Positions 32,008 through 35,481 of a stretch of 35,481 nt of DNA are shown in pieces (within the stretch, counting starts at the first letter, position 1; every line of letters begins with the position of its first letter). The position numbers and the translations under genes are program-made. The notes beneath the pieces were generated by a model. That model had not been told where the DNA came from, ran no database searches, and worked only from the letters and a program-made list of their open reading frames with translations. The DNA is from CAZLGO01 sp964559295 (GTDB taxonomy: Archaea > Methanobacteriota > Methanobacteria > Methanobacteriales > Methanobacteriaceae): NCBI GenBank assembly GCA_964559295.1, contig CAZLGO010000005.1, forward strand, positions 1 through 35,481. Reading direction: 5' to 3'.

Positions 32008-33354
32008 TATTCTAACAAACCCTAAAACCAAAAGAACCATAATAACAAGGCTTGTTGTGGCTACAGGATCAGTTAAACTGGTTGTTAAAGGTATTACAAT
32101 ATTATCTGGATCAAATCCCCTTTTGTACGATATTGAGCTTAAATAAAAAGCTATTATCAATATAAAAGGTGTAAGCAGGATACCCGCAAAGAAACTGATT
32201 AAAACCATCTTCTGAATCCCGACAGATGGTATTCCAAGGAATATGCAAGCAAAATGAGCCAAAAGACCTATTGTTGGATATATGATAATGGCTAAGGTTG
32301 CTATTATTCCAAAATTCCTTAATGCATCTCCTTTTGGCTTTAAGGTTGCTTCTATGTACCCTGAATGCAACCCTGAAGATAATCTTGCTGCAAGAATGCT
32401 TACAAGATCTCCGCTCTCACCTGAAAATAAAGGTACAAGGGTTAGAATGCTGGGATTTCCTAAAATCATAGCCAGTCTGCTGTTTAATACGACACCCGCA
32501 GTGGTACCTAAGATAGAACATAAAAAGAGAGTTGGTGTACTTTGTTTTATGATTTTTTTAAGATGAATTTCTCCTCTCAGTCCTTTAAAGAAGCCTGCAA
32601 TAGCAATTAAAATGAAGAATACAAATAATATTATCTCTAAAAGACCATTTCTTATCCATAAAAGTATTTCTATAGCCAGAAAGATTGCGGGGAGTGTAAA
32701 AAAATCTCCAGCAGTTGCTATCAGCGGTGTTGTAACATTGTCAGGATCCCATCCGTTTTCATAACTCTTAACCGAGATCAAAATAGTAGCTGGTAATAAT
32801 ACCATTCCTGAGAATATACCACCCAAGACAGAGATAACGGTAAATTCTACAACAGTTATACTTTCAAAATTAAGTAGGATGCAAAACCCTTTTGCCATAA
32901 AAGCAAGAAAAATGGACATTATAATTGTTAAGATTATAGAGGATTCGACGTTTTGATTTAAAATACTTGATTTTTTAAGTTCGGGTGACAATGTACCAAT
33001 GTGGAGGTTTGAACCAAGGCGTGATCCTAAAGCCCCAAAAATATTCCCCCTCATTCCAATTGCCCCGGGTATAAGAACCAAAAGTCCAGGAAGCATTTCA
33101 AGCCTGCTTGTCATCCTGCCTAATACAACACCAGCTATAAGATCACCTATACAACATATAAAAAGAGCAACAAAGCTTTCACCTAGAACCCTTGAGACGT
33201 CCTTAAAAAATGATAAAACTTTGCTAAATGTAATGAATGGTAAAAAAAATAATTTAATTGAGATTTTGGATATCATGATGGCTGTCTTGACTACTATGTT
33301 TGAAGTGGCTTCCATGCCTACTCTCATCTTCTTCAATATTTCCTTTATATTCAC
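32005..33354 (-). CDS. MgtE-type divalent cation transporter with two channel domains
   Basis: A 449-residue membrane protein containing two copies of the MgtE membrane domain, a form found in archaea, without the cytoplasmic CBS part. The first copy has LLVLIPGAIGMRGNIFGALG and SRLGSNLHIG near residues 90-120. The second has TLVPLFSGESGDLVSILAAR and LSSGLHSGYIE near 300-330. Each is followed by paired helices with the FDPDNIVIPL-like segment (WDPDNVTTPL, FDPDNIVIPL), the acidic ion-binding part. It should carry Mg2+ or another divalent ion. The GTG start at 33354 follows GGTGAT. The upstream PhoU/TrkA-C gene is a likely regulatory partner. Confidence 0.85.
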   Translation of the reverse strand: MNIKEILKKMRVGMEATSNIVVKTAIMISKISIKLFFLPFITFSKVLSFFKDVSRVLGESFVALFICCIGDLIAGVVLGRMTSRLEMLPGLLVLIPGAIGMRGNIFGALGSRLGSNLHIGTLSPELKKSSILNQNVESSIILTIIMSIFLAFMAKGFCILLNFESITVVEFTVISVLGGIFSGMVLLPATILISVKSYENGWDPDNVTTPLIATAGDFFTLPAIFLAIEILLWIRNGLLEIILFVFFILIAIAGFFKGLRGEIHLKKIIKQSTPTLFLCSILGTTAGVVLNSRLAMILGNPSILTLVPLFSGESGDLVSILAARLSSGLHSGYIEATLKPKGDALRNFGIIATLAIIIYPTIGLLAHFACIFLGIPSVGIQKMVLISFFAGILLTPFILIIAFYLSSISYKRGFDPDNIVIPLTTSLTDPVATTSLVIMVLLVLGFVRI

Positions 33355-33398
33355 ATGAATCACCAGCCATCATGATGTACCAATCCTATCATTATTTT

Positions 33399-33980
33399 TC
33401 AAAGTTCCTCAAGTTTCATTTCATTCTTTGCCAGTTTTTCTAACAAAATAGCTCCCGCCTCTCTTCCTTTAGCTATGAGAGTGTCACCAGCCATGAGCAT
33501 AGTATTTCTATCAGGTCCGTAGATCCATGATTCATTTCTTCTTATTGCAATTATTCTCATACCTGTCCTTGTAGCCAGTAGTAACTCCCCCAATGATTTT
33601 TCAGATAAATCAGAACCCTCTGTTATTGTCACTCTCACCATTCTCTCATCGGACTCTTCTATAACCATTTTAAATACTGGATGTGGCTTTATACCCTTCA
33701 AAACCAAATCCGCTATGTCTTTCGCTGAATCAGCTATTGTTTCTGCAGCTTCACCCACCTCGAGAAGGGCTGTTAGTTTTTCAGCATCTTCAACCGATCT
33801 TGCTGCAAGTAGTGATTCTCTTTTTATTTCATAGTTTAGTCGCGTTACCTTATTATCCAATCTTTTTACCTCTTCTGCTGCATCTTTGCTGTTAAAAAGC
33901 AGTGCGGAGTATGCAAGATCAACCATCAACTCTGACATATTTTTCATCTCAATCAGTATATCCTTAACACTCTTTGACAC
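33399..33980 (-). CDS. PhoU-like and TrkA-C domain protein
   Basis: A 193-residue soluble protein. Residues about 1-90 form a PhoU-like helical pair (MKNMSELMVDLAYSALLF, then EVKRLDNKVTRLNYEIKRES). Residues about 105-185 form a TrkA-C (RCK-C) domain: VRVTITEGSDLSEKSLGELL, MRIIAIRRNESWIYGPDRN and AGDTLIAKGREAG. Such proteins bind a small ligand (in RCK-C relatives c-di-AMP or nucleotides) and control ion transport. It lies 44 nt upstream of the MgtE-type gene, an archaeal association I recall, and so probably gates it. The GTG start follows GGAGGATGAGAA. Confidence 0.83.
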   Translation of the reverse strand: MSKSVKDILIEMKNMSELMVDLAYSALLFNSKDAAEEVKRLDNKVTRLNYEIKRESLLAARSVEDAEKLTALLEVGEAAETIADSAKDIADLVLKGIKPHPVFKMVIEESDERMVRVTITEGSDLSEKSLGELLLATRTGMRIIAIRRNESWIYGPDRNTMLMAGDTLIAKGREAGAILLEKLAKNEMKLEEL

Positions 33981-34090
33981 TTCTCATCCTCCATCTTTAG
34001 GTTGATGTACCTATAGCATCATGAGAATAAAAACTTTTTGATAAGAAGTGCCATTTCAATAGGCAGTGAGAATCAAGATTCGATCTATGA

Positions 34091-34208
34091 TCAACCTCTC
34101 CTGAGAACCCTTTAAAAAAGGGTTCATCCAAAGAAACTTTAAAAAAATTTTCATCAATTCAGGCAATATTTGATTGTCTTTTTGATCAACCTTTTTCTAA
34201 AAGGTTGA
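34091..34208. repeat. Hairpin string with a truncated unit, after the pilin-like gene
   Basis: A half unit TCAACCTCTCCTGA at 34091 is joined to GAACCCTTT-aaa-AAAGGGTTC (34105-34125, perfect 9-bp stem). A degenerate GAAACTTT unit at 34133 and a CAATTC...GATTG remnant follow. The last unit at 34186-34208, TCAACCTTTT-tct-AAAAGGTTGA, has a perfect 10-bp stem and ends one base before the stop codon of the minus-strand gene. Confidence 0.82.
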
Positions 34209-34209
34209 T

Positions 34210-35223
34210 TTACATCCATACTCTCAAAACAAAGAAACATGGTTGTGGATTTAGATATTCAAGTTGGACCTGATCTTGTGGTGTACCCTTAGGTACACTT
34301 ACAAGGTACGCATCAAACACTCTTTTTGGATCCCCTGCTGTTAAAACATGAAACCAGAGTTCAGCAGCCTCATCAGTACCTAAAACAGATGCAATTATAT
34401 CGTTTGCAAGGTAGGGTGTCTCATCAAATTTATGTCGATCATCTGTTGGATTCTCAGGTCTGTCTATGATCCATCTTGCTGAATTGTCTCCTATATTCGC
34501 TGGATCTGTTATTACATAAAAATCGTACTTATCCAAATCCCATCGCGTAATATTGAAATGATGGCACGCCCATCCTGCTTTTCCGACCTGAAGGTCAGGT
34601 TGTTCATGCTTTAAGTTTCCAGTAAGATTTATGTGGGGACATATTTCCCATTCAAATCCGGGTTCTACAGGCCATGCAGGATTACGATGGACATTTAAAT
34701 CAATCACAACTCTCAAATGCATATATTCACATAAAACTGTTCTATTTGCAACTGCAATATCTGAAATGTTAGTAGAAGGGGTTTTATTTAGTATTGTTAT
34801 CGGTTCTAAGTTGGGATTTATTGGATAAATGATCATACTGGAGTTTGAACCAATTGGAAGAAATGTTCCATACATAAGATCATCATAGTAGCGAGATAAT
34901 TTATCGATTTTTCTAAATGCTAATGTGTTTGGTACGGTTCTACCAGTTGTAATGTTTATTTTTGCAAGTCCTGGTGTTACATCAGTAAGGAAACTAAGAT
35001 TATAGATTTCCCAATTATCAGGAGATCCAGATGTTTTTATCAAGATATCAGCAGCGTCTGTTGTTGTTCGCTCAAGTGAAAATCTTGCTGAATATTCTCG
35101 CATTTTGTAGCTTGTGATATCCATGGCATCTGCCGATACCCCTATTATAACAGTTATTATGATGAGTGCCAGCATCACATCAAGGGAAAATGCCTGACCT
35201 TGTTTATCTCTTATAATTTTCAT
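34210..35223 (-). CDS. Class III signal peptide (pilin-like) surface protein
   Basis: A 337-residue protein with a type IV prepilin-like N-terminus: DKQGQAFSLDVMLALIIITV near residues 6-25, where a charged leader ends at QGQ before a hydrophobic helix, as in archaeal class III signal peptides cut by an EppA/PibD-type peptidase. The remainder is an Asn/Thr-rich extracellular domain with several N-glycosylation sequons (NLS, NIT, NTT-like) and segments FEWEICPHINLTGN and GKAGWACHHFNITRWDLD. It is much larger than most archaeal pilins, so may be a minor pilin or surface adhesin. It begins 9 nt after the upstream partial gene; GTGATC precedes the ATG. Confidence 0.65.
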   Translation of the reverse strand: MKIIRDKQGQAFSLDVMLALIIITVIIGVSADAMDITSYKMREYSARFSLERTTTDAADILIKTSGSPDNWEIYNLSFLTDVTPGLAKINITTGRTVPNTLAFRKIDKLSRYYDDLMYGTFLPIGSNSSMIIYPINPNLEPITILNKTPSTNISDIAVANRTVLCEYMHLRVVIDLNVHRNPAWPVEPGFEWEICPHINLTGNLKHEQPDLQVGKAGWACHHFNITRWDLDKYDFYVITDPANIGDNSARWIIDRPENPTDDRHKFDETPYLANDIIASVLGTDEAAELWFHVLTAGDPKRVFDAYLVSVPKGTPQDQVQLEYLNPQPCFFVLRVWM

Positions 35224-35232
35224 TTGATCACA

Positions 35233-35481
35233 TCAATAAGTTGGTAAACCATATTTTGCTCTGTGTCCGTTGTCTAAATACAAATTAAGATAATAGGTTG
35301 TGGCTCCAATCTTCCATGAATAGTAACAGATTCCTTTTCCGGTGTAGATCGTATCACTGAACAGTACATGATCTACGCAACATGGTGCAGATAAATCAGA
35401 TAAGGATGAATTGGTACTTTCAGACGGTGCTACGAACGTTTCAAGACCTTGATGTCTACAAATAGCTTTTCCCTCCAATCT
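35233..35481 (-). CDS. C-terminal part of a protein cut by the window edge
   Basis: A frame of 82 codons plus stop, open to the window end, so the start and real length are unknown. It ends GATTYYLNLYLDNGHRAKYG and LPTY, and contains four Cys residues (ICRHQG, APCCVDHV, GICYYS). No family was recognised. It is directly upstream of the pilin-like gene on the same strand, so it may belong to the same surface structure. The Cys residues could form disulfides outside the cell; this is inference. Confidence 0.55.
   Translation of the reverse strand, partial: RLEGKAICRHQGLETFVAPSESTNSSLSDLSAPCCVDHVLFSDTIYTGKGICYYSWKIGATTYYLNLYLDNGHRAKYGLPTY

Noticed and set aside
34091..34208. Simple intrinsic terminators as the full explanation for the hairpins
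   Set aside because: The strings occur both before and after genes and inside an IS, often with no T-run after the stem, and archaea do not generally need hairpins to terminate. A role at transcript ends is not excluded for some copies.

Overview
The window reads as draft-assembly DNA (it holds a 100-N scaffold gap) from an AT-rich hydrogenotrophic methanogenic archaeon, probably near Methanobacteria/class I methanogens. The evidence is HdrC/HdrB, methenyl-H4MPT cyclohydrolase, core MetE, an archaeal thymidylate synthase, 2-phosphoglycerate kinase (cyclic 2,3-diphosphoglycerate synthesis), AksA and a homoaconitase-type large subunit (coenzyme B synthesis), FEN1 with a PIP box, archaeal SRP RNA next to tRNA-Ser, and class III (pilin-like) signal peptides. 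Many genes use TTG or GTG starts behind strong GGAGG/GGTGAT ribosome binding sites.

Layout. 1-4582 (+): hdrC, hdrB, two small conserved archaeal genes, a metallophosphoesterase, pgk2 and a CBS-pair protein, closely packed. 5027-8115: a small membrane protein, then trpE and a PiT phosphate permease on the minus strand. 8191-8662 (+): SRP RNA, a hairpin repeat, tRNA-Ser(GCT), followed by a small membrane protein. 9266-10738: gene-poor, with a dead cupredoxin gene. 17319-10739 (-): a long run of GNAT, membrane protein, DUF1890, DUF1894, metE, thyA, mch, YjbQ and a QueG-like Fe-S protein, centred on H4MPT one-carbon metabolism. 17387-19737: tRNA-Ala(GGC), then hypA-hypB-DUF354 on the minus strand. 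19810-21560 (+): CYTH protein and aksA. 21897-26411: two degraded insertion sequences flank a secreted AstE-like hydrolase and a PgsB/CapB-like ligase with a membrane protein. 26553-29582 (+): hacA-type gene, chorismate-lyase-like gene, fen1. 29786-35481: a membrane-anchored trypsin-like protease, an IS630 remnant, a HemK-like methyltransferase, MgtE-type transporter, PhoU/TrkA-C protein and a pilin-like locus.

The most unusual feature is a dispersed family of short palindromes. Each is usually a 7-10 bp stem closed on a 3-nt loop, mostly with a TTTT-nnn-AAAA apex. They occur singly or in strings of up to eight different hairpins between genes (8517-8574, 14952-15105, 16722-16812, 19183-19264, 26134-26188, 28312-28527, 34091-34208). 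Versions of one stem at two loci differ by a compensatory base-pair change. The hairpins have entered an IS remnant, supplied the stop codon of one gene, and built a 59-bp tandem repeat that broke the assembly between hypA and hypB. I do not recognise this family, and it is the best candidate here for something undescribed.
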